From assembly GCF_001679325.1 (NCBI RefSeq), contig NZ_LZMX01000012.1: a stretch of DNA of 64,000 nt. The stretch is one strand, 5' to 3'. Below are positions 8,735 to 17,174 of this stretch, piece after piece. Below the pieces are notes generated by a model that worked only from the letters and a program-made list of their open reading frames with translations, did no database searches and was not told the origin of the DNA. The stretch is from Haemophilus_D parainfluenzae_AD. GTDB lineage: Bacteria; Pseudomonadota; Gammaproteobacteria; Enterobacterales; Pasteurellaceae. Within the stretch, counting starts at the first letter, position 1; each line of letters begins with the position of its first letter. The position numbers were made by a program, and so were the translations under genes.

Positions 8735-8747
8735 AAAACGAAAGCAA

Positions 8748-8777
8748 AACAGACCGCACTTTTAGGTGCGGTTTGTT
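8748..8777 (+). terminator. Terminator of the NanX-like gene, uptake-signal based
   Basis: ACCGCAC (8753-8759) pairs with GTGCGGT (8766-8772), and flanking bases extend the stem with one mismatch. One arm is a full uptake-signal core; the other is degenerate (GGTGCGGT). The T tract is weak. Confidence 0.6.
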
Positions 8778-8857
8778 GTTTATACAAAAATAGTTTGAAG
8801 CGTGTCACAAATTTGTTAAAAATATGTTTCAATTCTTTCCGTTAAATGCTAATTAAT

Positions 8858-8885
8858 AATCTCCCCTATCGTTTTATAGGAGATT
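8858..8885 (+). promoter_or_regulatory. Hairpin enclosing the ribosome site of the DASS symporter gene
   Basis: AATCTCC (8858-8864) plus TAT (8867-8869) can pair with ATA (8876-8878) plus GGAGATT (8879-8885), with a 2-base bulge. The 3' arm contains the AGGAG ribosome site for the ATG at 8890. This could limit translation until the hairpin opens. Confidence 0.4.
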
Positions 8886-8889
8886 GTAT

Positions 8890-10275
8890 ATGCAAACTCA
8901 ACAAACCTTTCTCTCTAAATATAAAAGTCTCATTATTCTTGCCTTAGACTTTGTCTTCATGTTGGTGTTAATCAAAATACTGCCGTTTTCTGCTCAAGAG
9001 AATCGCGGGCTAGCCTTGCTGATTTTTATTGGTATTTTATGGTTAACGGAAGCCTTTAATATTACCGTGACATCCCTCATGGTGCCTGTTGTAGCTATTG
9101 GATTAGGCTTGATTAATACACAAAAAGCGCTTGCGCCATTCTCCACGCCAATTATTTATATGTTCTTTGGGGGATTTGTGGTGGCGGCGGTGTTACAAAT
9201 TCAGAATCTAGATAAGATTATTGCGAATTACATTATCCGTTTGGCCAAAGGAAACTTAAAACTTTCTATCACCTATCTGTTTACTGCAACCACATTCCTT
9301 TCCATGTGGATTAACAACACCGCTGTGGCAGCCATGATGTTACCGCTCACTATGGGGATGTTAAAAGGTATCAATGCAGAGAAAAACCATCGGTTGTATG
9401 CCTTCGTATTATTAGGCATGGCATTTAGTGCAAGTATTGGTGGTATTGGTACCTTAGTGGGAAGTGCGCCGAATGCGATTTTGGCATCTCAAATTCCAGT
9501 GACTTTCACGGAATGGCTAGGTTATGGTTTCCCAGTGATGGTATTGCTTGTACCTTCAATGATTTTTTCTTTATGGGTAATTTTACGTCCAGACTTTTCT
9601 GTGGAATTTAATCCGTCACTTGAGAAAGTCAGCTTTAATCGAAAAAATATCATTACTTTACTGATCTTCATCGGTATGGCGATTATGTTACTTTTCAGTT
9701 CTCTTCTAAATCCATGGATTAGCTCTCTTCTTGAATTGCCGAAAAAAATCGAAAACTTTGATACGGTGATTGCACTATGTGTGGTGATCTTTATTTGTAT
9801 CTCAGGTGTAGCAAGCTGGAAAGAAATTCAAGAACGTGTTGAATGGGGCGTGCTCGTTTTATTTGGTGGTGGTTTGACACTCAGTATCGTGATGAAAGAT
9901 TCTGGCGCCAGTAAAATTATGGCGGATAGTATTGTTCAGTTCGTACAAACCAAACCACTTTGGGTACTTTGCTTTGTCATAACGGCATTTATTATTTTCC
10001 TCACGGAATTTACGTCGAATACCGCCAGTGCTGCATTGATTATGCCAATTGTGATTTCAGTGGCACAATCCATGAATTTACCCCCTATCGCTTTAGCAGC
10101 AATTATCGCTTGTGGGGCAAGTTGCGCATTTATGTTGCCAATTGCTACACCGCCAAATGCTATTGTATTTGCAACAGGAAATGTGAAACAACTTGATATG
10201 GCTAAAGTCGGTTTGATTCTCAATCTATTCTGTATCGCCATCATCGGCAGCATGACTTATTTTGTTTGGTTGTAA
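8890..10275 (+). CDS. DASS (SLC13) family anion:sodium symporter
   Basis: This 461-residue inner-membrane permease belongs to the divalent anion:Na+ symporter family. It carries the two characteristic sodium-site repeats, NNTAVAAMMLPL in the first half and EFTSNTASAALIMPI in the second, plus the GGIGTLVGSAPNAIL and CAFMLPIATPPNAIVFATG hairpin loops that bind the carboxylate. The family imports dicarboxylates, tricarboxylates or sulfate; the exact substrate is not readable here. The start is the ATG at 8890, not the in-frame TTG two codons earlier, because AGGAG is correctly spaced for the ATG. It lies alone between two uptake-signal terminators, so it is probably a single-gene unit, though near the sialic acid locus. 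Confidence 0.85.
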   Translation: MQTQQTFLSKYKSLIILALDFVFMLVLIKILPFSAQENRGLALLIFIGILWLTEAFNITVTSLMVPVVAIGLGLINTQKALAPFSTPIIYMFFGGFVVAAVLQIQNLDKIIANYIIRLAKGNLKLSITYLFTATTFLSMWINNTAVAAMMLPLTMGMLKGINAEKNHRLYAFVLLGMAFSASIGGIGTLVGSAPNAILASQIPVTFTEWLGYGFPVMVLLVPSMIFSLWVILRPDFSVEFNPSLEKVSFNRKNIITLLIFIGMAIMLLFSSLLNPWISSLLELPKKIENFDTVIALCVVIFICISGVASWKEIQERVEWGVLVLFGGGLTLSIVMKDSGASKIMADSIVQFVQTKPLWVLCFVITAFIIFLTEFTSNTASAALIMPIVISVAQSMNLPPIALAAIIACGASCAFMLPIATPPNAIVFATGNVKQLDMAKVGLILNLFCIAIIGSMTYFVWL

Positions 10276-10290
10276 ATGTGGTTAAAACTG

Positions 10291-10350
10291 ACCGCACTTT
10301 ATTAGCCTATAAAAGTAAACCGCACGTTAAAGTGCGGTTTATTGTTTATC
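10291..10350. terminator. Bidirectional terminator between the DASS gene and the ABC operon
   Basis: AAACCGCAC (10317-10325) pairs with GTGCGGTTT (10332-10340) and is followed by ATTGTTT. A further uptake-signal copy, ACCGCACTTT at 10291-10300, can compete for the same 3' arm. The two genes converge here. Confidence 0.75.
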
Positions 10351-11437
10351 TCGAAATAACCTCTTTTGTGAAGGCTTCCATTTCGGCTTTACGCCATGGT
10401 GTTGAGAAGAAAATAGTATCTTTCAAGCCAGATTCACTATTGAGTGGACGAACACCGAATTCTTGGCTTAATTTCTGTTGTACTTCAGGCGAAGTAATCC
10501 AATGCACGAAAACAAGTGATGCGGCTGGGTTCGGCGCATTTTTTGCTACGGTTACAACATTACCACCGCCAGGCATCCCAAATTTTGGTACATAGAATTT
10601 TAAACGATCAGTAATTGCACCTTGTTTTTGCAAACTGAACAAGTGGTCTTGCCATGCGGAGACAATTACTAATTCACCGTCGTTTAAACGGGTTAAACTA
10701 TCAGCATTCGAAGCTGTACGGATTAGCGCATCTTTTTTACTGCTGAACCAATCCCAGGTTTTCTTCCAATTAGCAATCTGTGCTTCATCGACTTTATCGG
10801 TACGATAATCATAATCACCATTGATGTACACTAAAGCTCGTTGAATGAAGGCATTACCAGAGCTGCCGCCATTTGGATCTGAATATCCGAATTTTTTTGG
10901 ATTTTTATCAATATAGCTTTCCATGTCTGCCCAAGATTGTGGCAATTCCTCTTCTTTGATTCGCATAGGATCATAAGCTAGACCGGTTTGATTACCCCAG
11001 TAACCTACAGCCATATCGCCTAATTCAACACCTTGTAAGTGGTGATTTAGTTTATCGAAATTTGGTAAGTTATTGAGTTTTACAAGAATGTCATTTTTCG
11101 CTACGTTGCCTAAACGGTCAGCATTTAACACAACCACATCCATTTTGCCGGTTTCTAGATTTTTTTCAGCAATCAGTTTATTGATATTACCGTCCAAGGT
11201 GCCTTCAGGTACTTTGACTTTAATACCGTATTGATTTTCAAACTCTTTGACAAAATTACGGAATTGCGGCTGCAAATACCAAACGCTAACTGTCAATTTT
11301 CCTTCTTTTTTAGCGAGTTCTTCGATTTCACTCCAAGATTTACCACTTAAGTCTGTGGAGGCCGAGGCGAAAGTGCTGACAGCCAAGGCGGCAGCGGTAA
11401 GACCAATAGATAGAAGTTTACGGATATTTTTTTGCAT
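10346..11437 (-). CDS. ABC importer periplasmic binding protein, PotD/iron-type fold, substrate unknown
   Basis: The 363-residue exported binding protein has a cleavable signal peptide ending near ASA (residues 24-26) and a family 1 extracellular solute-binding fold. Recognisable features are KEGKLTVSVWYLQPQF at the start of the mature domain, a DVVVLNADRLG segment, a GYWGNQTGLAYDP hinge region, and a late HWITSPEVQQKL helix. Proteins of this shape bind polyamines, ferric iron, sugar phosphates or 2-aminoethylphosphonate, and I cannot tell which applies. It is the last gene of an operon whose order is ATPase, permease, permease, binding protein. The 19-base gap from the upstream permease carries its own ribosome site. 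Confidence 0.82.
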   Translation of the reverse strand: MQKNIRKLLSIGLTAAALAVSTFASASTDLSGKSWSEIEELAKKEGKLTVSVWYLQPQFRNFVKEFENQYGIKVKVPEGTLDGNINKLIAEKNLETGKMDVVVLNADRLGNVAKNDILVKLNNLPNFDKLNHHLQGVELGDMAVGYWGNQTGLAYDPMRIKEEELPQSWADMESYIDKNPKKFGYSDPNGGSSGNAFIQRALVYINGDYDYRTDKVDEAQIANWKKTWDWFSSKKDALIRTASNADSLTRLNDGELVIVSAWQDHLFSLQKQGAITDRLKFYVPKFGMPGGGNVVTVAKNAPNPAASLVFVHWITSPEVQQKLSQEFGVRPLNSESGLKDTIFFSTPWRKAEMEAFTKEVISR

Positions 11438-11456
11438 AAGATGCTCCTTGTGAAAA

Positions 11457-12308
11457 TTATGCTTTTCCTGTGGATTGAGAGAGATAATTCCCTTTCAACA
11501 ATTTTTCGATAATCATCATCAAAATAATGTTTGGTACCAACAAAATAATCGATACAACGGCTGCATTCGGACGAATAAAAGAATAACCGAGGAAAGAATA
11601 TAAAATGGTTGGCACGGTAATAAAGTCTGGTGAGCCGATAACGAAAGCGATAGCAAACTCTTCAATACTTTTCACTAAACAGAAGATAATTGATGCTAAA
11701 AAACTAGGTTTTAACATCGGCATATACACGTCTTTGAAAACGGTAAATTTAGATGCACCTAAGTCACGGCTAGCATCAATGAGATCTTGTGGGACAGAAG
11801 AAAAGCCCGCGGATAAAATCCGAATAGCATAAGGTAACGTGAGTACAACATGCCCAATAACAATACCGATGAATGGATTATTAATATTTAAATCCAATAA
11901 CATACGGCTAAAGAATAGGGCAATAATCATGCCTGGAATAACCAATGGAATCAGTGTCAATAATTCGGCTAATTTTTTACCTCTAAACTCCATACGTCCA
12001 AATGCATAAGCTGTTGGGAGAGAGAGTAAAATCGTGATCAGAGAAACCGTAGGCGCAATGGTATAGCTATTAAACATTGCTTCAGGTAAAGAGGTGGTTT
12101 CCCATACAATTTTCCAACGCTCAAAAGATAATGATTGAGGGAAAATATCTGGATAACTCCACGGTTTAGCGGGATCTACCAATGACCATAAACCTGCCAT
12201 TAAAAAGGGTAAGAATAACCAAATAAAATTAGCAAGAATAAAGAAAATTAAGGAAATACGTGCGATTAATCGACCATTTTTCGTTGTGATTTGTGCGGAA
12301 CTATTCAT
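11457..12308 (-). CDS. ABC importer permease, PotC type
   Basis: This 283-residue inner-membrane subunit has about six transmembrane helices. It carries the EAA loop near residue 195 (SVPQDLIDASRDLGASKFTVF region), which docks on the ATPase. It pairs with the permease encoded directly upstream; the two genes overlap by four bases (ATGA). PotC-type permeases take the second position in spermidine/putrescine-like importers. The substrate is set by the binding protein and is unknown. Confidence 0.87.
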   Translation of the reverse strand: MNSSAQITTKNGRLIARISLIFFILANFIWLFLPFLMAGLWSLVDPAKPWSYPDIFPQSLSFERWKIVWETTSLPEAMFNSYTIAPTVSLITILLSLPTAYAFGRMEFRGKKLAELLTLIPLVIPGMIIALFFSRMLLDLNINNPFIGIVIGHVVLTLPYAIRILSAGFSSVPQDLIDASRDLGASKFTVFKDVYMPMLKPSFLASIIFCLVKSIEEFAIAFVIGSPDFITVPTILYSFLGYSFIRPNAAVVSIILLVPNIILMMIIEKLLKGNYLSQSTGKA

Positions 12309-13174
12309 TTGACTTCTCCACGTTTGACGGCTAATGGTTTAATCAATAATGACACTAGGATGGTGAAGAAGGCAGAGGTCAACATAATCGTTAATGCCAT
12401 GACCGCACTTTGATTCCATTCTTCAAATTCATAGGCAGACATTTGCATTAAACGCGCTAAAGAATAGGTACTGCGAGGACCGGCAATGCTATAAAAGGCG
12501 AAATCACCGAGTGCGCCGATAAATATTAAAATAAAGGAAACTTGTACCGCACCTAAGGTTAGAGGGAAGATCACATAACGAAAACGTTGCCAAGGATTCG
12601 AACCTAAATTTGCAGCGGCATCTAATAAATCGGTTTTCAACGAATTAACCGCGCCACCAATAAGAATTAAAGCAAAAGGAATGTTTTTCCACATTTGTAA
12701 AATTACTACCCCCCAGCCAAATTCGTCATTTTGTAGGGTTTTCGGTTCGTCCCAAATGCCTAAATAAACGAATACTTCGTTAAGAATGCCGTGGTAAGAA
12801 ATCATATTGACGAACAAGAAGGCTGCAACTAATCCAGGTACCAACATAGGCGCCCGCAAGATAGTTATAATTGTTACCTTGGCTGGTAATTTTTTACGCA
12901 ACCACATGGCAATGGGATAAGCCACGATGATGGATAAAATCGCCCCTAGTAAAGACACTTTTACGGAATAAATATACGAATTTTGGAATACAGGACTATT
13001 TAATACGGCTTGCCAATACTCCAAACTAAATTGGCTTTCTTCCCCGCCCATACTGTATAAACCAAGGCTTTGAGAGACGACAATGTAGAACGTAGATCCC
13101 ATTAAAAATAGGATCGTACCTAAACCGCTGCATAGCAATAACCATGCTTTTACATCATTTTTGAGACTTTTCAT
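12305..13174 (-). CDS. ABC importer permease, PotB type
   Basis: The 289-residue inner-membrane permease has an N-terminal helix, a periplasmic loop (residues about 35-60), and an EAA motif (SLKTDLLDAAANLGSNPWQRF) near residue 180. It overlaps the ATPase gene and the following permease gene by four bases each, so the three are translated as a coupled unit. A single uptake-signal core lies inside the gene (ACCGCACTT near 12404), the only one in the four-gene operon. Confidence 0.87.
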   Translation of the reverse strand: MKSLKNDVKAWLLLCSGLGTILFLMGSTFYIVVSQSLGLYSMGGEESQFSLEYWQAVLNSPVFQNSYIYSVKVSLLGAILSIIVAYPIAMWLRKKLPAKVTIITILRAPMLVPGLVAAFLFVNMISYHGILNEVFVYLGIWDEPKTLQNDEFGWGVVILQMWKNIPFALILIGGAVNSLKTDLLDAAANLGSNPWQRFRYVIFPLTLGAVQVSFILIFIGALGDFAFYSIAGPRSTYSLARLMQMSAYEFEEWNQSAVMALTIMLTSAFFTILVSLLIKPLAVKRGEVK

Positions 13175-14241
13175 TTTACGGACTCCAAGAATTTAATCGC
13201 ATGGCGGGGAATCGTAAAGGTGAGTTTATCGCTCAAATTCGGGCATTTTGTTAGTTGAAGACGTAATTTTTTCTCTTCATCATTACGTTTAATGATGCCT
13301 TGCACTTCCGTGATATTGCCCATAAAAGCGGTGTTAATGATATCTACTGTAATTTGGTTTTCCGCTTCCGTTTGTGCGTTTGGTAACAATTCAATGTCTT
13401 CTGGTCGAAAGCAAATATAAATTCGTTCTGATTCCGGTTTTTTCTCAGAAAATACGGTGAAATCGCCAAAAATAGAACTAACTGCATAAAGATTGTCACC
13501 GATGTTTTTCACATTGGCTTCCGTGATATTGGCAATTCCAATAAAATCTGCCACAAAGCGGTTTTTAGGATGATGATAAATATCTTGAGGAGAGCCAATT
13601 TGCTCAATAGAGCCCTTATTTAACACGATGATTTTATCTGACATGGTTAGGGCTTCAGCCTGATCGTGAGTCACGTAAATGCTAGTCAAATTATATTGCT
13701 TTGAGAGTTGTTTTATTTCAAAACGTACACTTTCGCGTAATTTAGCATCTAAGTTAGAAAGCGGCTCATCAAATAAAATCACATCTGGACGAGTTACCAT
13801 GGCTCTGGCTAATGCGACACGTTGTTGTTGGCCTCCAGAAAGCTCATTGGGTAATTTCAATTTATGAAATTCTAAATCCATTTGTTTCAATGCGAGATTT
13901 AAACGCTGTTTTTGTTCTTCAATATCAATTTTACGTTGCTTTAAACCATAGCAAATATTGTGAGAAACGTTGAGGTGAGGGAAAAGGGCATAAGATTGGA
14001 AACACATGGCTGTATTGCGTTTTTCTGGAGGAACATGGTTAACATTTTTTCCTCCGATAAGGATTTCACCTTCGTCAGCTACATGAAATCCAGCGATTAA
14101 TTTTAATAAGGAGGTTTTACCACAGCCACTTGGTCCTAATAAGGTGACAAACTCGCCTTCTTCAGCGGTAAAAGTAATATTATTTGCTGCGTAAAAGTCA
14201 CCAAATTTTTTTGTAATATTTTTTATTTCTAATTTTGCCAT
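13171..14241 (-). CDS. ABC importer ATPase, PotA/AfuC type
   Basis: This 356-residue ATP-binding subunit heads the operon. Walker A is GPSGCGKTSLLKL (about residue 36), the signature is LSGGQQQRVALARAM, Walker B is VILFDEPLSNLDAKL, and the switch histidine is in YVTHDQAEAL. A C-terminal TOBE-like domain (about residues 270-350) carries CFRPEDIELLPN. The start at ATG 14241 has GAGG upstream and gives the usual N-terminus; an earlier start at 14283 would add 14 atypical residues. Promoter candidates lie 60-110 bases upstream, including a CRP-like site. Confidence 0.88.
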   Translation of the reverse strand: MAKLEIKNITKKFGDFYAANNITFTAEEGEFVTLLGPSGCGKTSLLKLIAGFHVADEGEILIGGKNVNHVPPEKRNTAMCFQSYALFPHLNVSHNICYGLKQRKIDIEEQKQRLNLALKQMDLEFHKLKLPNELSGGQQQRVALARAMVTRPDVILFDEPLSNLDAKLRESVRFEIKQLSKQYNLTSIYVTHDQAEALTMSDKIIVLNKGSIEQIGSPQDIYHHPKNRFVADFIGIANITEANVKNIGDNLYAVSSIFGDFTVFSEKKPESERIYICFRPEDIELLPNAQTEAENQITVDIINTAFMGNITEVQGIIKRNDEEKKLRLQLTKCPNLSDKLTFTIPRHAIKFLESVK

Positions 14242-14332
14242 TTTTACATCCTCTATTTGGCTTACAACGATAGAGGTAACCATAAAACACTTGGTTATTT
14301 TTTCAATAAAATAAAAATATTTTTTATGAATT

Positions 14333-14348
14333 TGTGATGAAGATCACG
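14333..14348. promoter_or_regulatory. CRP-like site upstream of the ABC importer operon
   Basis: TGTGATGAAGATCACG matches TGTGA-N6-TCACA at 9 of 10 bases. On the minus strand a TATTTT hexamer (14313-14308) would place the transcription start near 14300, about 40 bases from the centre of the site. That is the class II activation position. It suggests a carbon- or energy-responsive importer. Confidence 0.6.
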
Positions 14349-14378
14349 CATTTAGATAAAATATGGTTTTATTACATT

Positions 14379-14600
14379 TTAATAATGCGGAGGCGGTGTT
14401 TCTTCTGCTTGGCTTGCAATATTAGAAGGTTGCATATCTTTTAATTTGCCGGCGAGATAGCGGAGTTGAAGTTGAATTTTATCCATATCAAACTGTTGTT
14501 GAACTAATGCTTGGTTTAGCTCGTCTAAAAGTTGTTCTTGAAACGCAATTTTCATTTCAAGTTCAGCGATGCGATCTTCTAAGATTTGTTGATTTTGCAT
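14379..14600 (-). CDS. slyX: SlyX family protein
   Basis: This small cytoplasmic protein of 73 residues is almost entirely coiled coil with a heptad pattern (LEDRIAELEMKIAFQEQLLDELN), ending in the conserved proline-rich PPPHY tail. The function of SlyX is not established; it is commonly encoded beside SlyD/FkpA-type prolyl isomerases, as here where the genes are divergent with a 94-base gap. The length and tail match the family. Confidence 0.92.
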   Translation of the reverse strand: MQNQQILEDRIAELEMKIAFQEQLLDELNQALVQQQFDMDKIQLQLRYLAGKLKDMQPSNIASQAEETPPPHY

Positions 14601-14694
14601 AAAATTTCTCTAATTTTTAAAAAAATGTTGTGAATTTGGTCAATCCGATTTAACCTATTCGCTATTCCATTTCTATTATAAAGGATCAAGCAAA

Positions 14695-15417
14695 ATGTTA
14701 AAAATTCAAAAGCTTTCTCTTGCAGCACTTATGGTAAGTGCGGTCGTTTCTGGTTCTGTTTTTGCAGAAGATAAAGCAGCGCCAAGCGCAAGTGATGCGT
14801 CTTATGCTGTAGGTGCATTAATGGGTAACCAAGTAAAAGATTTAGTGGAAGCTCAAAAAGAAGTGATTCAATACGACAATGCACGTATTTTAGATGGCTT
14901 AAAAGATGCATTAGAAGGTAAAGTTGATGTTCGTAAAGACGAAAAAATTCAAAAAACCTTAGATGGCATTCAAGAGCAATTAGTGTCTGCGGCGAAAGCA
15001 AAAGTAGAACAACAAGCGAAAGCTGCAAAAGAAGAAGGCGATAAATACCGCGCTGAATTTGCGAAAAAAGATGGCGTGAAAAGCACCAAAGATGGCTTAC
15101 TTTACAAAATCACTGAAGCGGGTAAAGGTGACGCGATTAAAGCTACGGATACTGTGAAAGTACATTACACCGGTAAATTACCAGATGGTAAAGTATTTGA
15201 TAGCTCTGTTGAACGTGGTCAACCAGTTGAGTTTAAATTAAACCAAGTGATCAAAGGTTGGACTGAGGGTCTTCAGTTAGTGAAAAAAGGCGGTAAAATC
15301 GAATTAGTGATTCCACCTGAATTAGCTTACGGTAAACAAGGTGCTGGCGATGCAATTCCACCTGATGCAACACTTTACTTCGATGTTGAAGTATTAGACG
15401 TTAATCCTAAAAAATAA
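14695..15417 (+). CDS. fkpA: FKBP-type peptidyl-prolyl cis-trans isomerase, FkpA/Mip-like, periplasmic
   Basis: The 240-residue periplasmic foldase has a signal peptide ending at VFA (residue 24), an N-terminal helical dimerisation domain rich in charged residues (about 30-125), and a C-terminal FKBP domain. The FKBP core shows VKVHYTGKLPDGKVFDSS, the GWTEGLQLVKKGGK segment and IPPDATLYFDVEVLDV. It assists folding of outer-membrane and periplasmic proteins. An uptake-signal core (14736-14744) lies within the codons of the signal peptide. The gene is followed by an uptake-signal terminator. Confidence 0.93.
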   Translation: MLKIQKLSLAALMVSAVVSGSVFAEDKAAPSASDASYAVGALMGNQVKDLVEAQKEVIQYDNARILDGLKDALEGKVDVRKDEKIQKTLDGIQEQLVSAAKAKVEQQAKAAKEEGDKYRAEFAKKDGVKSTKDGLLYKITEAGKGDAIKATDTVKVHYTGKLPDGKVFDSSVERGQPVEFKLNQVIKGWTEGLQLVKKGGKIELVIPPELAYGKQGAGDAIPPDATLYFDVEVLDVNPKK

Positions 15418-15427
15418 TCCTTAATTC

Positions 15428-15458
15428 GACCGCGCTTTGTCCAAAGTGCGGTCATTTT
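15428..15458 (+). terminator. Terminator of fkpA, uptake-signal pair
   Basis: GACCGCGCTTTG (15428-15439) pairs with CAAAGTGCGGTC (15442-15453), with one G-T wobble, followed by ATTTTCC. The loop is only two bases long, so the top pairs are probably open. Confidence 0.75.
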
Positions 15459-15476
15459 CCCTACCAGATTTGAAAA

Positions 15477-16142
15477 ATGATACTAACCGATAGACAACCT
15501 TTCACTGATGAAGATCGTGCTATTCTGATTTCCTATAAAGCGGTAGTTGATGGCGTGAGCGCGTTGATTGGCAAGCATTGTGAAATCGTTTTACACTCTT
15601 TGGAAGACATTGAGCATTCCGCCATTTGTATCGCCAATGGGCATAATACCAATCGTCAAGTGGGTTCACCTATTACGGATTTGGCCTTGAAATCTTTGCG
15701 TAACATGCAAAGTGAGAGTGTGTCTAAGCCTTATTTCACCCGTGCTAAAGGCAATGTGTTGATGAAGTCTGTGACCATCGCCATTCGAAATAGCAAACAA
15801 CGCATTATTGGTTTACTTTGTATCAATATTAATTTGGATGCGCCGGTTTCTCAATTTATGCAGGCCTTTATGCCAACGCAGGAGCAAAATGAAACCTCTT
15901 CTGTTAATTTTGCAAGTTCGGTAGAAGAGTTGGTGGCGCAAACGGTAGAGAAAACCATTGAAGAGGTGAATGCGGATCGCACGGTTTCGAATAATAATAA
16001 GAACCGTCAGATTGTGATTTCACTTTACGAAAAAGGCATTTTTGATATTAAGGATGCCATCAATTTAGTGGCTGATCGCCTCGCGATTTCTCGCCACACC
16101 GTGTATTTATATATTCGTCAAATCAAACAAGAGCAAGAGTAA
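15477..16142 (+). CDS. YheO-like PAS/HTH transcriptional regulator
   Basis: This 221-residue DNA-binding protein has an N-terminal YheO-like PAS domain (about residues 10-120; the LGLLCINI-type core appears as IIGLLCININLD). Its C-terminal helix-turn-helix (about 170-215) is recognisable in GIFDIKDAINLVADRLAISRHTVYLYIRQIK. In gamma-proteobacteria the family sits just upstream of tusDCB, as here, where its stop overlaps the tusD start (TAATG). The target and ligand are not known from sequence. No good ribosome site precedes the ATG at 15477, so the start is moderately certain. Confidence 0.86.
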   Translation: MILTDRQPFTDEDRAILISYKAVVDGVSALIGKHCEIVLHSLEDIEHSAICIANGHNTNRQVGSPITDLALKSLRNMQSESVSKPYFTRAKGNVLMKSVTIAIRNSKQRIIGLLCININLDAPVSQFMQAFMPTQEQNETSSVNFASSVEELVAQTVEKTIEEVNADRTVSNNNKNRQIVISLYEKGIFDIKDAINLVADRLAISRHTVYLYIRQIKQEQE

Positions 16143-16522
16143 TGGATTATGTTCTCGCTGTGAAAAGTCCTGTTTATGGAAAACAAGGGGCTTTTCTTGC
16201 CTATCAATTTGCCCAGGCTTTACTTGAAAAAGGGCATGTCATTAACCAAATTTTCTTTTTCCAAGACGGTGTGAGTAATGGCAATGGCTTGGTTTATCCT
16301 GCCAATGATGAATTTAATCTCACGCAAGCTTGGCAAGCCTTTTTAGTGCAGCATCATGTTCCTTTGCATTTATGTGTAGCCGCTTCACAACGTCGTGGTG
16401 TGGTGGATGCACTTACGGCAGAAGATACGGATCAAACGAATCTTGCTGATGGCTTTGAAATTACAGGCTTAGGCGAGTTTATGGCGATGGCATTAAAAGC
16501 AGATCGGGTAGTGACATTATGA
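16142..16522 (+). CDS. tusD: TusD, sulfur relay subunit for tRNA 2-thiouridine
   Basis: TusD receives sulfur from TusA and, in the TusBCD complex, passes it to TusE and then MnmA for 2-thiolation of wobble uridine 34 in tRNA. The 126-residue DsrE-fold protein contains the catalytic cysteine in LCVAASQRRGV near residue 79, matching the family. It overlaps the regulator gene upstream and tusC downstream (ATGA), forming a compact operon. Confidence 0.94.
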   Translation: MDYVLAVKSPVYGKQGAFLAYQFAQALLEKGHVINQIFFFQDGVSNGNGLVYPANDEFNLTQAWQAFLVQHHVPLHLCVAASQRRGVVDALTAEDTDQTNLADGFEITGLGEFMAMALKADRVVTL

Positions 16523-16878
16523 AACTGGCATTCTTATTTCGTACCGCGCCACATGGAAACGCAATTTCTCGAGAAGGTTTAGATGCTTTGCTCGCAGCAA
16601 CAGCATTTTGTGATGAAGAAGATATTGGTGTTTTTTTTATTGATGATGGCGTGTTGAATTTACTTGATGGGCAAAATCCAGAGTTATTGTTACAAAAAGA
16701 TTTTATCCGAACCTTTAAATTATTAGATTTATACGATATTGAACAGCGCTTCGTCTGTGCCGATTCACTCGACCAATACAATTTGAATACTGAACAGCTT
16801 ATTATTTCTGCTGAAAAAATTGACCGCACTTCGCTGATCAATAAACTTAGCCAAGCAGAAAAAGTGTTTACGTTTTAA
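16519..16878 (+). CDS. tusC: TusC, sulfur relay subunit
   Basis: The 119-residue DsrF-like partner of TusD and TusB forms the hexameric sulfur carrier. Family features are FRTAPHGNAISREGLDALLA near the N-terminus and DDGVLNLLDGQNP around residue 45. It has no catalytic cysteine requirement. It overlaps tusD by four bases and precedes tusB by eight bases. Confidence 0.93.
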   Translation: MKLAFLFRTAPHGNAISREGLDALLAATAFCDEEDIGVFFIDDGVLNLLDGQNPELLLQKDFIRTFKLLDLYDIEQRFVCADSLDQYNLNTEQLIISAEKIDRTSLINKLSQAEKVFTF

Positions 16879-16886
16879 GGAATATT

Positions 16887-17174
16887 ATGCTTTATACCTT
16901 TTCTCAAGCTCATTATTCTGAGACAGAACTTCAACGTTATTTGACTGAAATCACGGAAAATGATGCAGTGGTTTTATGGCAAGATGGCGTGTTGCTAGCG
17001 GTAAAGTATGGGGAAATGTTTACCCAATGCAAAGGGCAATGTTTTATGTTGGAACAGGATGTTTTAGCACGAAATTTAACCATACTTTTGCCAGAAAACA
17101 ATAAAGTGCGGTCAATTTCATTAACAGATTTGGTGGATTTAACGGCTCAATATTCGCCTCAAATCGCCTTATAG
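16887..17174 (+). CDS. tusB: TusB, sulfur relay subunit
   Basis: This 95-residue DsrH-like subunit completes the TusBCD complex. It begins MLYTFSQAHYSETEL, and the VVLWQDGVLLAV stretch is typical of the family. It contains an uptake-signal core at about 17104 in its coding sequence. Its stop overlaps by six bases the end of the convergent small membrane protein gene. Confidence 0.91.
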   Translation: MLYTFSQAHYSETELQRYLTEITENDAVVLWQDGVLLAVKYGEMFTQCKGQCFMLEQDVLARNLTILLPENNKVRSISLTDLVDLTAQYSPQIAL

